Source: Flavobacteriaceae bacterium (GTDB lineage: Bacteria; Bacteroidota; Bacteroidia; Flavobacteriales; Flavobacteriaceae). From it: a stretch of DNA of 64,000 bases. Within the stretch, counting starts at the first letter, position 1. Every line of letters starts with the position of its first letter. The stretch lies in contig CP046177.1 in NCBI GenBank assembly GCA_014075215.1, positions 3,596,501-3,660,500 of the forward strand. Direction: 5' to 3'. Below, in pieces: positions 27,413-36,684 of the stretch. The position numbers and the translations under genes are program-made. Below the pieces are notes generated by a model, which made no database searches, was not told the origin of the DNA, and saw only the letters and a program-made list of their open reading frames with translations.

Positions 27413-28406
27413 ATGAAAACAAATGAAATTATCGGAATCGATGTCAGTAAATTATTAATTGATGTTTGTATCTATTCTAAACAAATTGTTCAACAGTTTG
27501 AGAACAGTAAATCTGGATTTAAATTAATGCTAAAGTGGAGTTTTAAAAATTCGTCTTTCTCTAAAGAAGAAACCATGTTTGTATTTGAACATACAGGAAT
27601 GTACTCTCATTTATTATCTGTGTCTTTAACTGAACAAAAATTATCTTTTTTCATAGCTTCTGGTTTAGAAATTAAAAGATCTATTGGTATTGCTCGTGGA
27701 AAGGATGACCAAATTGATGCCAAACGCATTGCTCTATGGGTATCGATTAAAAGAAGAACTTAAACCCAGTAAGCTACCTAAAAGAAGTATATTACAACTA
27801 AAAAGTCTCTTATCTTTAAGGACAAAACTTAACAAACAAAGAGCTGGTTTTAAAGTTACTTTGAAAGAACAAAAAAGAATTTATAAAGCAAAAGAGTATA
27901 AAATAATCTTTGACGTTCAACAAAAAATGATTGCAGAACTAACCAAACAAATACACAAGATTAATACTCAAATGCAAGCTATTATTGACCAAAATATAAT
28001 GTTAAAAGAAACCTATAAACTTGTTACTAGTGTTAAAGGTATAGGAATGCAAACTGCTATAATGATGATTGTGTTTACTGACAATTTTTCAAAATTTGAA
28101 AACTGGAGAAAGTTTGCCTCTTATTGTGGTGTTGCTCCTTTTCCTTACCAATCTGGAACTAGTATTAAAGGACGTACAAAAGTCTCTCATTTGGCTAATA
28201 AAAAATTGAAAGCAATTATTAATATGTGCGCTATTTCTGCTATACAACATAACCCAGAAATGAAATTATACTATCATAAAAGAATAAAACAAGGCAAAAG
28301 TAAAATGAGTACCGTTAACATTATTAGAAACAAATTAATAGCAAGAGTGTTTGCCGTTGTCAAACGACAAACACCCTATGTAGATACTTTTAAATTTGCT
28401 GCATAA
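27413..28406 (+). pseudogene. IS110-family transposase, copy B, frameshifted
   Basis: Identical to copy A except for loss of two bases near 27737 (CTCTATGGG instead of CTCTATATGGG), which shifts the frame after residue 109 (the DEDD domain) and separates it from the Tnp20 domain. Adding two bases restores 331 residues. Confidence 0.93.
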
Positions 28407-28687
28407 ATTAGTAAAAATAATATCTCAACTTTTACTTGTTTTTATCATAGAATACGGGGTGGCGAGTTTCAAACCATTGGCGATACCCTGCAAGCCCTGC
28501 GCAAGAAAAAATAAATATTTACCTGTGCATAACAGAAAACAATGATCTTAAGATTTCACTGTTTTCAGGGATTGATCCATGTTTTTCTATCTCATAGATT
28601 TGTTGTATTCAAAACTCGGTTGCTATGAGCACTTTTTTTCTCCTCATAAAAATTGCAACTGACCTGAATAAAAAATGAATTAATTTT

Positions 28688-28868
28688 ACCCGTTGTGCAT
28701 TTTGAACTAAAAAGTAAATTTAAACATCAGTTCGAGTGATTTTGAGCTACGAAAAATCGTATCGAGAACATATTTAGAGCAAAAATTCTATTCTCGATAC
28801 AAATTTTTCTTATTTTCAATCGAAAAATTTACTCGAATTGACGAATTTTATCAAAATGCACAACGGGT
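28688..28868. repeat. Small inverted-repeat element, family 2, copy B (MITE-like)
   Basis: Duplicate of copy A within unit B, with the same 18-bp terminal repeats and TTAATTTT flanks. Positioned 23 nt before the second lipoprotein start. The stretch 28460-28687 is spacer without a gene. Confidence 0.88.
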
Positions 28869-28891
28869 TTAATTTTAAAACATGTCAAATC

Positions 28892-30646
28892 ATGAAAATG
28901 AAAACAAAGCCATGTATCAAACTAGGAGTTTTACTCTTTGGCGTATCTTTGTTCTTATGGAACTGTATAGAAGAAGATTTTATGAATCCTCAAAACACTG
29001 TTGCGTCTAAAAAGTTTACCTACACTTTAGAGAAAATGACTTATCAGGAATTGCTTGCAGATAAAGAAATCAAACAATCATTACCTTTGATTGAGCGAAG
29101 ATTCTCTAACACACAACAACAAAACACCTACAGTAGAACTTTTACTGAAGTTGCCGATGGTTTAACTATTTTTACCGATGAAATTAACAGGATTGTTATA
29201 GATGATGTCATTACCTGGACATTTCAAACACAAAGCCCTGTTTTGGAAACCTCTGATTTTGAGAATTTCTTAGTCAAAAAACACAATGGCGTGTTTACCT
29301 ATTTTTTGGTCTCTTATGAGTTCACTGATCTTACCGATTCCGAAACGTTGTATGAGAAAGCCACTTCGTATGTGATTTCCGAAGAATACTTAAATCTGGA
29401 CGGCCTTAACCTGTCTTCCAGAGATGCTTTTGACTGGGTTTTTCCGAATGACGGTGGTGGTACGGGTAGCGGTCCTTGTGAAGGTATTTTGGTATATGAC
29501 CAGTGTAATTTGGGAGGCAATGCAGACGGACACTTGCCAGCTTTACAAGATGATCGCATTTCTTACTGTAGCGGCAGTCCGCTGTTGTATATAGATTTTT
29601 CACACTGTGAAAACTACGGTGTTCCAGACAGCCCTGTGGGAGACCCACTGGGAGGGGATGATGGCTCGGGAGGAGATCAGCTTATTGGCGGAGGTGGAGG
29701 AGGAGGAAACTCCGATGGTGATGGAGATACGACGCTTACGGCTCCTGTTGAGTTAGCAGACCCCAGATGTACTCCAGGGAGTGGAAAGGTAATGATAGAT
29801 GAAGTCTGTGTATGCCCTCCCGCTTCAAATAAAATTGAAGATGCAGACGGAAATTGTGTATGCCCAGAGGGCAAGGTAGAGAACCACCAGGGAATCTGTG
29901 TAGACAAATGCGAAACGACCAAAGAAGACCTAAAAAAAGTATTTACAGATACCGATGAAGATATTTTAGAAGACATAGCCGATGCCATTAACACACACGG
30001 AAAAGATTATGGCATTGACACTGATGAAAAACTACAGCACTTTTTGGCACAAGCTGGGCATGAAAGTAGTTTTGCTCCTGCTAATAAAGACGAATTTGAA
30101 GCTTTTGAAGAAAACCTGAATTACAGATGGGCCAAGTTAGGAACTAAGAATTATTGGGATGAATACTTTAATACTATCGCCAGCCCTACGGCAGACTCTA
30201 CAAAAGCAAACCCTAACGATTATAAACGAGATTCTACATCTGTATATGTAAACAAACAAAAATTTGCGAATAGGGTCTATGACGATGCTTACAGAGGTGC
30301 TAAGAATAAATTAGGAAATACAGATACTGGAGATGGTTATAAATTTAGAGGGAGAGGAATTATACAATTAACAGGAGAATATAATTACCAACAGTTCACT
30401 ACGCATTATCAAAACAGGTATAGCAGTACAAAAGATTTTACTACCAATCCAGGTTTGGTTGCTTCTGATAAAGAAATTGCAGTAGTTAGTGCCTTGTGAT
30501 TTTATCAGAATAAAGTAGATTCTAATAGTATAACTGCAACCACTACAGTAAAAAAAGTAACCCGACTAATTAACGGAGGTGAAAAAGGTCTACCGCATAG
30601 AAAATCACTTTTTAATAAAGTAAAAGATTCCATAAAATGTAACTAA
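28892..30646 (+). pseudogene. Polymorphic-toxin-like lipoprotein, GH19-type C-terminal domain, internal stop
   Basis: Sister of the 23.8-kb gene: same lipoprotein signal, globular region, Gly-rich and Cys-rich linkers. The C-terminal domain from KCETTKEDLKK contains HFLAQAGHESSFAP (glycoside hydrolase 19/lysozyme-like with catalytic Glu in HES), RWAKLGTKNYWDEYF and GRGIIQLTGEYNYQ, typical of chitinase-like peptidoglycan-degrading domains. A TGA at 30497-30499 replaces a likely Trp after AVVSAL; the frame then continues FYQNKVDSNS..VTRLINGGEKGL to TAA at 30646, all family-like. The full protein would be 584 residues. The loss of 49 residues probably disarms it. Confidence 0.82.
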
Positions 30647-30659
30647 AAATTAATATATC

Positions 30660-31070
30660 ATGAAAAAAACAATCAATAAAGCAGTATTAAAAATTGTAGG
30701 GATAACAATAATAATTGTAATAGCAGGGTTCACCATATATCAATCCCAGTGGTTACAAGATAGAAAACAAAATATTATTGGTACTTGGGCTTGTGATAGC
30801 GCACCTAATTGGAAACTTGAATTTACCGATAGCGGAATTTGTTTTTGGCATTCTTCAGATGGGACAATAGAAGAATTCACTTACTCTATTAGTAGTGAAT
30901 TTGCGCCTAATGGTTCTGAACATACTTTTCTCAAATTAATTGCCGTAAGTAGTGATGTATATGATCCAGGAGAGGTTGTAGAATACGCTATAAACAGTCT
31001 GGGAGATGATAAAATGACTTTAGAAACTATACAGCCAAAACTCAGTTATATCTATTTTACAAGAGAATAA
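30660..31070 (+). CDS. Lipocalin-like small membrane-anchored protein, candidate immunity 1
   Basis: A 136-residue protein with an N-terminal membrane anchor (VGITIIIVIAGFTIYQSQWL) and a beta-rich body: IIGTWACDSAPNWKLEFTD, EEFTYSISSEFAPNGSEHTF, DDKMTLETI. The 'GTW....F...G' pattern suggests a lipocalin/DUF4488-like barrel. It follows the GH19-type gene by 14 nt, and its C-terminal 75 residues are nearly identical to the next gene. Protection against the muramidase-like domain is a testable inference. Confidence 0.7.
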   Translation: MKKTINKAVLKIVGITIIIVIAGFTIYQSQWLQDRKQNIIGTWACDSAPNWKLEFTDSGICFWHSSDGTIEEFTYSISSEFAPNGSEHTFLKLIAVSSDVYDPGEVVEYAINSLGDDKMTLETIQPKLSYIYFTRE

Positions 31071-31121
31071 AATTTATGGGTAGTATATAAATTATGCTAC
31101 CCTTTCTTTAATGATTTAAAA

Positions 31122-31529
31122 ATGGTGAAAAAACAAATTTTAAAAATAGCGGCAATAGGATTGCTTTTTATGAGTACTGCGGGATTTTTATTTTTTCAAC
31201 AATCCACTTTAGTGCAAGAAGAAAAACAACTAATTATAGGTACTTGGGTTGTAGATGATGATGCCAATTACAAAATTAAATTCGAAAGTAATGGTACTTG
31301 CTATAAATATTACACTGGAGAACCTACTCAGGAATTCACTTACTCTATTAATAGTGAATTTGCGCCTAATGGTTCTGAACATACTTTTCTCAAATTAATT
31401 GCCGTAAGTAGTGATGTATATGACCCAGGAAAGGCTGTAGAATACGCTATAAACAGTCTGGGAGATGATAAAATGACTTTAGAAACTATACATCCAAAAG
31501 TTGGCTATACTCATTTTACCAAACAATAA
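31122..31529 (+). CDS. Lipocalin-like small membrane-anchored protein, candidate immunity 2
   Basis: A 135-residue paralogue of the preceding gene. The signal/anchor and the first strands (IIGTWVVDDDANYKIKFESN) differ, while the segment from QEFTYSINSEFAPNGSEHTF to the end is almost identical. Such patchwork similarity is typical for arrays of related immunity genes shaped by recombination. 51 nt separate the two genes. Confidence 0.7.
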   Translation: MVKKQILKIAAIGLLFMSTAGFLFFQQSTLVQEEKQLIIGTWVVDDDANYKIKFESNGTCYKYYTGEPTQEFTYSINSEFAPNGSEHTFLKLIAVSSDVYDPGKAVEYAINSLGDDKMTLETIHPKVGYTHFTKQ

Positions 31530-31557
31530 AATTTTAAAGGCAGTTCAATTATACTAG

Positions 31558-31662
31558 CAGCAAGGCAAGGAAAAGGCCACGTATGGCACGGGAACGCTCA
31601 AAGAATTAAGTTCTAAACCCGCAGGCGAGTTTGGGAGAGTGATTTCCGATACAGAATCTTGA
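31558..31662 (+). pseudogene. Unidentified gene remnant
   Basis: A 34-codon frame after a TAG, ending TLKELSSKPAGEFGRVISDTES, with protein-like composition and GC content above its surroundings. There is no start codon in frame. I take it as the 3' end of a lost gene; family unknown. The rest of 31530-31990 holds the terminator below, a small hairpin at 31769-31785 and no other gene. Confidence 0.35.
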
Positions 31663-31692
31663 AAGAATGCGGCTTTTTTATCTTAAATATTC

Positions 31693-31719
31693 AAAATCCC
31701 CGACAGTGTCGGGGATTTT
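31693..31719. terminator. Strong bidirectional terminator hairpin
   Basis: AAAATCCCCGACA and TGTCGGGGATTTT are perfectly complementary around one base, giving a GC-rich stem flanked by A and T tracts on opposite sides, so it can work on both strands. Confidence 0.8.
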
Positions 31720-31990
31720 CGATTTGGCTTGATCTCGCTAAGCATGACTGTTCATAATATTTACAAAGGTCAGAGGTTGTCTGACAAATTCAAATTTTCT
31801 CAACCTCATGAAGAAAAACATTGAGCCAATAGGTATAAAAATTAGTCTTTTTGAATAAGACGCTGTGAAGATGTTTGTTTTTTAACAATCGCACCCCAAA
31901 CCAAAAAATTTGGGTTTCATCTATAAAAAATGTTCTGAAATTTTTGTTCCGTGATTTATAAAAAGCTCCTGTTGTTTACTTTTTTTCCCT

Positions 31991-32878
31991 ATGCAATTAT
32001 CTGATTTTGTGACATCATTCAAACAGTTCGCTCTCTATGAAAAGAACCTGACCAAACCCTACATAAAGGATATTATCGCCATGGTCTATCTTTTGGAAGA
32101 CCAAACCGACTGCGAAAATCTAAAAGATTATAATACGCAAACCATTGCTTATTTTATGCAGTCTATGACCGAAAAACGTCTTTGGTCTCCTAAAACCTTT
32201 CGAAACTATCGCCAAAACCTCAAAACCTTTTTTGATTTTCTGATTAGGCAGGAGTATTTCAAAACCAATCCTGTAAATGCTATCGCTAAACCACGACTCC
32301 CGAAGCATCTGCTTCGCTGTTTGACCAAAAATCAAATACAGAAACTCATTGCCGAAATTCATACCTTTAGTTGGACATACCCCTTGGAGCATTGGCGCAA
32401 TATGGCTATTATATTTATGTTCTTCTATACTGGTATTCGTATGAGTGAACTCCTGAATTTAAAAAATCAGGATATTAATTTTGAAGAAAGCGAATTTTAC
32501 GTCCGCCAGGGAAAAGGGAGCAAAGATCGCACGGTTCCACTGCATCCTAAACTCGTCCCCATCTTAAAATTCTATCTGGGCAAGCGTAATGAGCGCTTGC
32601 CTGTTTCTTCGTACTTATTTACTAGTGTACGTTCTTGCAAAGCTCTTACACCAAAAAATCTGTATGCGATTTTCAAAAAACTATCTATCAAATGCGGTTT
32701 CAAGATGACCCCACACATGCTCCGACATACTTTTGCCAAGTTGTCTTTAGAAGCCAATTTAAACCCTTATGACTTAAAAACAATTCTAGGACATTCCCAT
32801 ATTTCCACAACGGAAATTTATATGAGTATGGATAACGAAAATATCAAGCGTAATTTCAATAAAACCGAGCTATTTTAG
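31991..32878 (+). CDS. Tyrosine recombinase (XerC/D-like)
   Basis: A 295-residue recombinase with an N-terminal SAM-like core-binding domain and a catalytic domain with FYTGIRMSELL (Arg), MLRHTFAKL (HxxR-type) and LGHSHISTTEIYM (His and nucleophile Tyr). Its 3' end overlaps that of the opposite recombinase by 9 bp. Together with that gene and a tRNA-Lys half next door it marks the end of a nested integrated unit. Confidence 0.93.
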   Translation: MQLSDFVTSFKQFALYEKNLTKPYIKDIIAMVYLLEDQTDCENLKDYNTQTIAYFMQSMTEKRLWSPKTFRNYRQNLKTFFDFLIRQEYFKTNPVNAIAKPRLPKHLLRCLTKNQIQKLIAEIHTFSWTYPLEHWRNMAIIFMFFYTGIRMSELLNLKNQDINFEESEFYVRQGKGSKDRTVPLHPKLVPILKFYLGKRNERLPVSSYLFTSVRSCKALTPKNLYAIFKKLSIKCGFKMTPHMLRHTFAKLSLEANLNPYDLKTILGHSHISTTEIYMSMDNENIKRNFNKTELF

Positions 32879-33763
32879 TGGGTGTTTGTTTATTTCACTT
32901 TTGAGGTGTTCGACGGTAGCACCCAAATATAAAGCAGTTGTTTCAATGTTGCTATGACCCATCATTTCAGCCAAATCTCGAATATTGACTCCGCTCTGTA
33001 ACATCAAAGTTGCAAACGTATGTCGGAGCATGTGTGGGTGGAAATAGATACCTGATTTTTGTTTGACTTTGGCAAAAAGACGTTTGATAACATTATAACC
33101 TAATGGGCTTTGTCCCCGTGTTCCCACAAAAAAATAAACACTGTATGGATTGATACATTCTCGCTGTTTAAGGTATGGCATAAGATATCCCGTAAGGCTC
33201 TCACAAATAGGAACCGTAAGATCCTTGTCTCCTTTACCAGAAAATACGCTTATTAAACCTGTTTTGAAATTAACATCGGAGAGTTTTAGATGCACCAATT
33301 CCTTAAAACGAAGACCAGCGTACATAAACATAGCAAAAATAGCCACGGCACGTTGGCGTTCGTGACTACAGGTATAAGAATACGTTTTGGCACAACTTAA
33401 AATGAGTTGAGCTTGCTCTAAGGTAAGGTGTTTTGGAATCCTGTTTTTAGACAATTTAGGCTTAGGGATTTGTTTAGCTGGGTTCTGAGCAATAATATTT
33501 TTCTCTACACACCAGTTCAAAAAAACACTTATTGCCATCAGTAAGCCGTGATGTGTCTTGATAGACCAATTTCTCTGAGTACGCCCCCAAATCAGCCAAT
33601 TTTCAATGGTATCCACATCTATTTGAGAAATTTCAGAAACCGAAGAATATTTCAAAAATGAATTGAAACTATTTTTGTGCCACTGAATAGTGGCCAATGA
33701 AAGCCTTTGAATTTGAAGTTTATAATCACAAAAACGATTGTGTAGCATTTGAACAGAATACAT
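32870..33763 (-). CDS. Tyrosine recombinase (XerC/D-like)
   Basis: A 297-residue recombinase: MYAGLRFKELV (Arg), HPHMLRHTFATLML (HxxR) and MMGHSNIETTALYLG (His, Tyr). Homologous to, but clearly different from, the convergent neighbour. Starting only about 95 bp from the tRNA-Lys fragment, it is the more likely enzyme for insertion into tRNA-Lys. Confidence 0.93.
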   Translation of the reverse strand: MYSVQMLHNRFCDYKLQIQRLSLATIQWHKNSFNSFLKYSSVSEISQIDVDTIENWLIWGRTQRNWSIKTHHGLLMAISVFLNWCVEKNIIAQNPAKQIPKPKLSKNRIPKHLTLEQAQLILSCAKTYSYTCSHERQRAVAIFAMFMYAGLRFKELVHLKLSDVNFKTGLISVFSGKGDKDLTVPICESLTGYLMPYLKQRECINPYSVYFFVGTRGQSPLGYNVIKRLFAKVKQKSGIYFHPHMLRHTFATLMLQSGVNIRDLAEMMGHSNIETTALYLGATVEHLKSEINKHPLK

Positions 33764-33857
33764 AGCCTATTGAGGGTTAAAAGGTATAGATCAATAGGTC
33801 GTCAATGAATACTTTATTTGTTCAAATGCTTGTTTTTTGTTGTTGTAGTAAGGAAAT

Positions 33858-33904
33858 GGTGGGTCGGGTGAGGATTGAACTCACGGCCAATTGGTTAAAA
33901 GCCG
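33858..33904 (-). tRNA. tRNA-Lys(TTT) 3' half, attachment-site scar
   Basis: Read on the minus strand: loop CTTTTAA with anticodon TTT, 3' anticodon stem CCAAT, a T-arm GTGAG-TTCAATC-CTCAC, acceptor strand CCGACCC, discriminator A and CCA. The 5' half is absent; the base pairs expected for the anticodon stem (ATTGG) are replaced by AGCGG. This is what integration in the anticodon loop of tRNA-Lys leaves on an element. The rest of 33764-34357 holds a structured, gene-free leader. Confidence 0.7.
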
Positions 33905-34357
33905 CTAATTCCTTGCCTAAAATCTCCTAAACATGCATTGCAATTGAGTATTCATAGGTTTTGACTTCGTTCTTTAGATAAAGCCAGCGACCCATTGGTA
34001 TCATTCTATTGCCTGCTTGTGATATGTCAAAGAAAACCTGTTTTTACGGTAATAACAAAACTTTACAAAAAATCGACAATTAAAAATTTTTAACTTTGCA
34101 AAAGCACGAACAACAGTAGTGCTGTAAAATATTAAAGTTAAAGCGTTCGCTTTTACTCTGAATCCAAAAATCGCCAATTTTTAGAAATCCATGAGAGTAA
34201 AATGATTCGAATGCTTACGCTACGGCGTGGGCTTCGTCTATTCGTGGATGGGTGTTTGGCGATACCTTGGATACAGTAGGTGACTGTCTCACGCTTCTTT
34301 TTTGTAAAAATGTTAACTGCTCTTGGAGTGACAGCAAGGGTATAAAACATTTTTATC

Positions 34358-34689
34358 ATGAAAAAAATCTTTTTTTCCTAGTCCTATTTATTTGTGGATT
34401 TTCAATTCAAGCCCAACAAAAGTCCAAATCAGCCTCAAAAACAATCATTCAAAAAGATTCTGTGCCATTGTTTTACGGATTAACTGCCAAAAAACTCCTG
34501 TCGCTGTCTGTTCCCGAAGGCAAAGCTCTGATTAAAAAACATGGGATTACAGTTGAAGATTATTTCGTGGCTCGTTTAGATGCTAAAAATTATTTGCTCG
34601 AACAAAAAATTAAAAAGGATAGTATCAAATTAGAACGAATCTATGATAGGATTGAACGGAAACTTGGTATGAAGAAAAAGAATGAATGA
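34358..34689 (+). pseudogene. Secreted hypothetical protein, frameshifted in the signal peptide
   Basis: From ATG 34358 the frame reads MKKIFFS then stops, while the open downstream frame reads FLVLFICGFSIQAQQKSKSAS. One extra T in the T7 run (34370-34376) would join them into a perfect signal peptide (MKKIFFFLVLFICGFSIQA) and a 110-residue protein with ALIKKHGITVEDYFVARLDA and a charged C-terminal helix. The stop overlaps the next gene by 8 nt. Error, slippage or true loss cannot be told apart here. Function unknown. Confidence 0.65.
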
Positions 34690-36130
34690 ATTTCTAAAAT
34701 CTCCTGAAAATTCTCAAAAACCTACTCCCAAAAATAAGACAACAAAAGATTTTCAGAACCATCAAACCAAAGTAAAACAAATCAAAGCTGCGGAACAAGA
34801 GCAGTCCGTGACTGATTTTTTACATGAGAATCAAATAAAAAATTCAGAAAAAAACCGTCAGGAAATCAATCAACTTCTGGAGGAAAGACAATTGTTTGAC
34901 GAGAATTTTTCACTTGAAGATTTGTCTCAGAGAGAAATCCAAAGACTTCGTAAGAATGAAAATTTAAACAAAGGAGAAAATACCTTGGAGAAAAATATTA
35001 ATCAAGCTCAAACCGCCGAAAATCTCATTGACGAATGGAAAGCAGAAGGATTCAACAATTATGAAATTCTACAAAAACTCCTAAAAGCCCACGAAACAGG
35101 GCAAGTAAAATTACTGGTAGAAAAATACCAGCAATTTTCTCAATTTTTTGCCTTGCTCGAAAATAACGGCTTTGGGAGTGATACTGCCATAATTATCACC
35201 GTTATTAATCAGTCAAACCTAGATGTATCTTCTCCGAGAGCATTTAACCAAGTTGTCTTTGCGATTTTTGACGATAAAAACATCAGCGAAGCTACCAAAG
35301 CAAAGATTGGAAAACACTTCAATCTCAAACCAATTGTGACAGGCGCTGATTTACAAGAGAATCTGTTTACCAAACAAAAACAAATCCGAGAGCAAGAAGA
35401 ACAGCAAAAAAACTTGGAGAAATCCCTTTCAATACTAAATGAGCAGACCGATCTCACCAAAACTCGGCTTAAAGAGCTCAAAGAAGCTATCCGAGATGAA
35501 AAAAACTTCGAGAAAAAACGAAAACTCGAACAACAATACGATGAATTGGAGGAATTACTCAAAAGACTGGAAAAAGATACCCAAACCCAGGAAAAACAGA
35601 AATCTGAACTCGAAAACAAAGCTATTTCCGATACTATTTTTGTCCGAGGAGTTACGGCAAATCTGAGAAATGGGGAAATTGTTTTGACCATTCCTAAATC
35701 GGAGACCAAAGTAACAGTTCCCAGTCATTTTGATAGCAAAGACATTGCCAAGGTCGTGAATGCTCATTTGATGTATGATTTGTTTCAGAACTACGGCTTG
35801 GAATCGTATTTGTTTTATCCGTCTGATTTTACAGGCGATTACCCGACTCAAGCAACGCTTGAGCGAAATAATGCGTTTCTGCACAAACTTGGAGTTTCCT
35901 ATGATGGACTTATTCTGAAAAACTCAGAAATCATGGATTTACGAAAACTCTTTAATGATCTTATGTTGCCCAATATTTATTACTCAAACTTAACCCAGAA
36001 AGAGAATGCGACTCAGCGATTGCAAAAACTCGGTCTATTAGCCAATCGAGAGCTGAATTATCAGAAATTTACTGAAAAACTCCTCTGGACGAAACAGTTT
36101 GGAGAACCAGGGCTTAAAAATGCTACTTGA
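34682..36130 (+). CDS. Large coiled-coil protein of the mobile element
   Basis: A 482-residue soluble protein, very rich in Lys/Glu/Gln. Residues 1-130 are low-complexity, 130-215 a helical domain (EGFNNYEILQKLLKAHETGQ), 230-300 a long coiled coil (EEQQKNLEKSLSILNEQTDL and on), 310-482 a mixed globular domain (RGVTANLRNGEIVLTIPKSE, NYGLESYLFYPSDFTGDY). No recognised family. Its position, opposite to the mobilization genes, suggests an element-maintenance role, which is a guess. Confidence 0.7.
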   Translation: MNEFLKSPENSQKPTPKNKTTKDFQNHQTKVKQIKAAEQEQSVTDFLHENQIKNSEKNRQEINQLLEERQLFDENFSLEDLSQREIQRLRKNENLNKGENTLEKNINQAQTAENLIDEWKAEGFNNYEILQKLLKAHETGQVKLLVEKYQQFSQFFALLENNGFGSDTAIIITVINQSNLDVSSPRAFNQVVFAIFDDKNISEATKAKIGKHFNLKPIVTGADLQENLFTKQKQIREQEEQQKNLEKSLSILNEQTDLTKTRLKELKEAIRDEKNFEKKRKLEQQYDELEELLKRLEKDTQTQEKQKSELENKAISDTIFVRGVTANLRNGEIVLTIPKSETKVTVPSHFDSKDIAKVVNAHLMYDLFQNYGLESYLFYPSDFTGDYPTQATLERNNAFLHKLGVSYDGLILKNSEIMDLRKLFNDLMLPNIYYSNLTQKENATQRLQKLGLLANRELNYQKFTEKLLWTKQFGEPGLKNAT

Positions 36131-36202
36131 GTCTATGAGCAGGTTAACCCAACAAGTTAATCAAAACAATAAATATTGTGCGATGTAAATAGGGTTTGAA
36201 TT

Positions 36203-36385
36203 TCAAAAATAACACGTTATATAATATGCTTCAAGACCATTTTTGAGTGTATCAGTATCTTCTACTTCACAATATCTACTCAAAATAATCGTAGCTACCT
36301 GATCTCGAAAATGCCACCCAAGAGAAAACAGAAAAACAAATCCGACAATAACTGTGCAGGTAAAAGATAAAAACGGGCTTTTCAT
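36203..36385 (-). CDS. Possible small membrane protein
   Basis: A 60-residue frame MKSPFLSFTCTVIVGFVFLF with one hydrophobic N-terminal segment and a polar tail. Composition is protein-like but no family is recognised and no clear ribosome-binding site is seen. It lies in an otherwise gene-free 326-bp gap (36131-36456). Confidence 0.35.
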   Translation of the reverse strand: MKSPFLSFTCTVIVGFVFLFSLGWHFRDQVATIILSRYCEVEDTDTLKNGLEAYYITCYF

Positions 36386-36456
36386 TTTCGAAAGACAAAA
36401 ACAGGGATATTTTTTCTTCTTTTTTTCTACAAATCAAGAGCCTCATTTAATGAAAA

Positions 36457-36657
36457 CTAGGGGTTTTTTCGACAATGTTTTAGCTCATTTTTTCTACCCT
36501 CCTGAAAAGCTAAAATATCATGTTCAAAAAAGACTCTTCCACCAGAAGTTTTCTGATGAGGAATTTCATATCTGGTAATCAGGTAATTGAATCGCTGTTT
36601 TGAAATACCCAACAAACGAGCAGCATCTTTGTGACCGAGGACTTTTGGATTGTGCAT
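36457..36657 (-). CDS. Small helix-turn-helix protein (excisionase/AlpA-like), paralogue 1
   Basis: 66 residues: VLGHKDAARLLGISKQRFNYLITRYEIPHQK is a winged-HTH MerR/Xis-type reading head, followed by GRVFFEHDILAFQEGRKNELK. Two paralogues lie at 36685 and 40540. These proteins commonly direct excision or regulate mobile elements. Confidence 0.8.
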   Translation of the reverse strand: MHNPKVLGHKDAARLLGISKQRFNYLITRYEIPHQKTSGGRVFFEHDILAFQEGRKNELKHCRKNP

Positions 36658-36684
36658 ATTAGTTTATTTTCAAAAAATCATAGA

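Larger units (their letters stand above)
27127..28459 (+). mobile_element. IS110-family element, copy B (defective)
   Basis: Part of duplication unit B, not an independent insertion: the flanks (CAGCC before, TGGCGAG after) equal those of copy A. Length 1333 bp because of the 2-bp loss in the transposase gene. Confidence 0.88.
26393..29904. repeat. 3.5-kb tandem duplication, unit B
   Basis: Second copy of 21321-24832. The left junction is sharp: base 26393 begins the match inside the methylase gene. Differences from unit A include a 1-bp loss near 27120, a 2-bp loss in the transposase gene and scattered changes that become dense after about 29.29 kb. Confidence 0.9.

Noticed and set aside
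33858..34000. Complete tRNA-Lys or tmRNA
   Set aside because: Only the 3' half of a cloverleaf is present. GGGTCGC about 130 nt away could pair with the acceptor, but no D-arm or tmRNA tag frame lies between.
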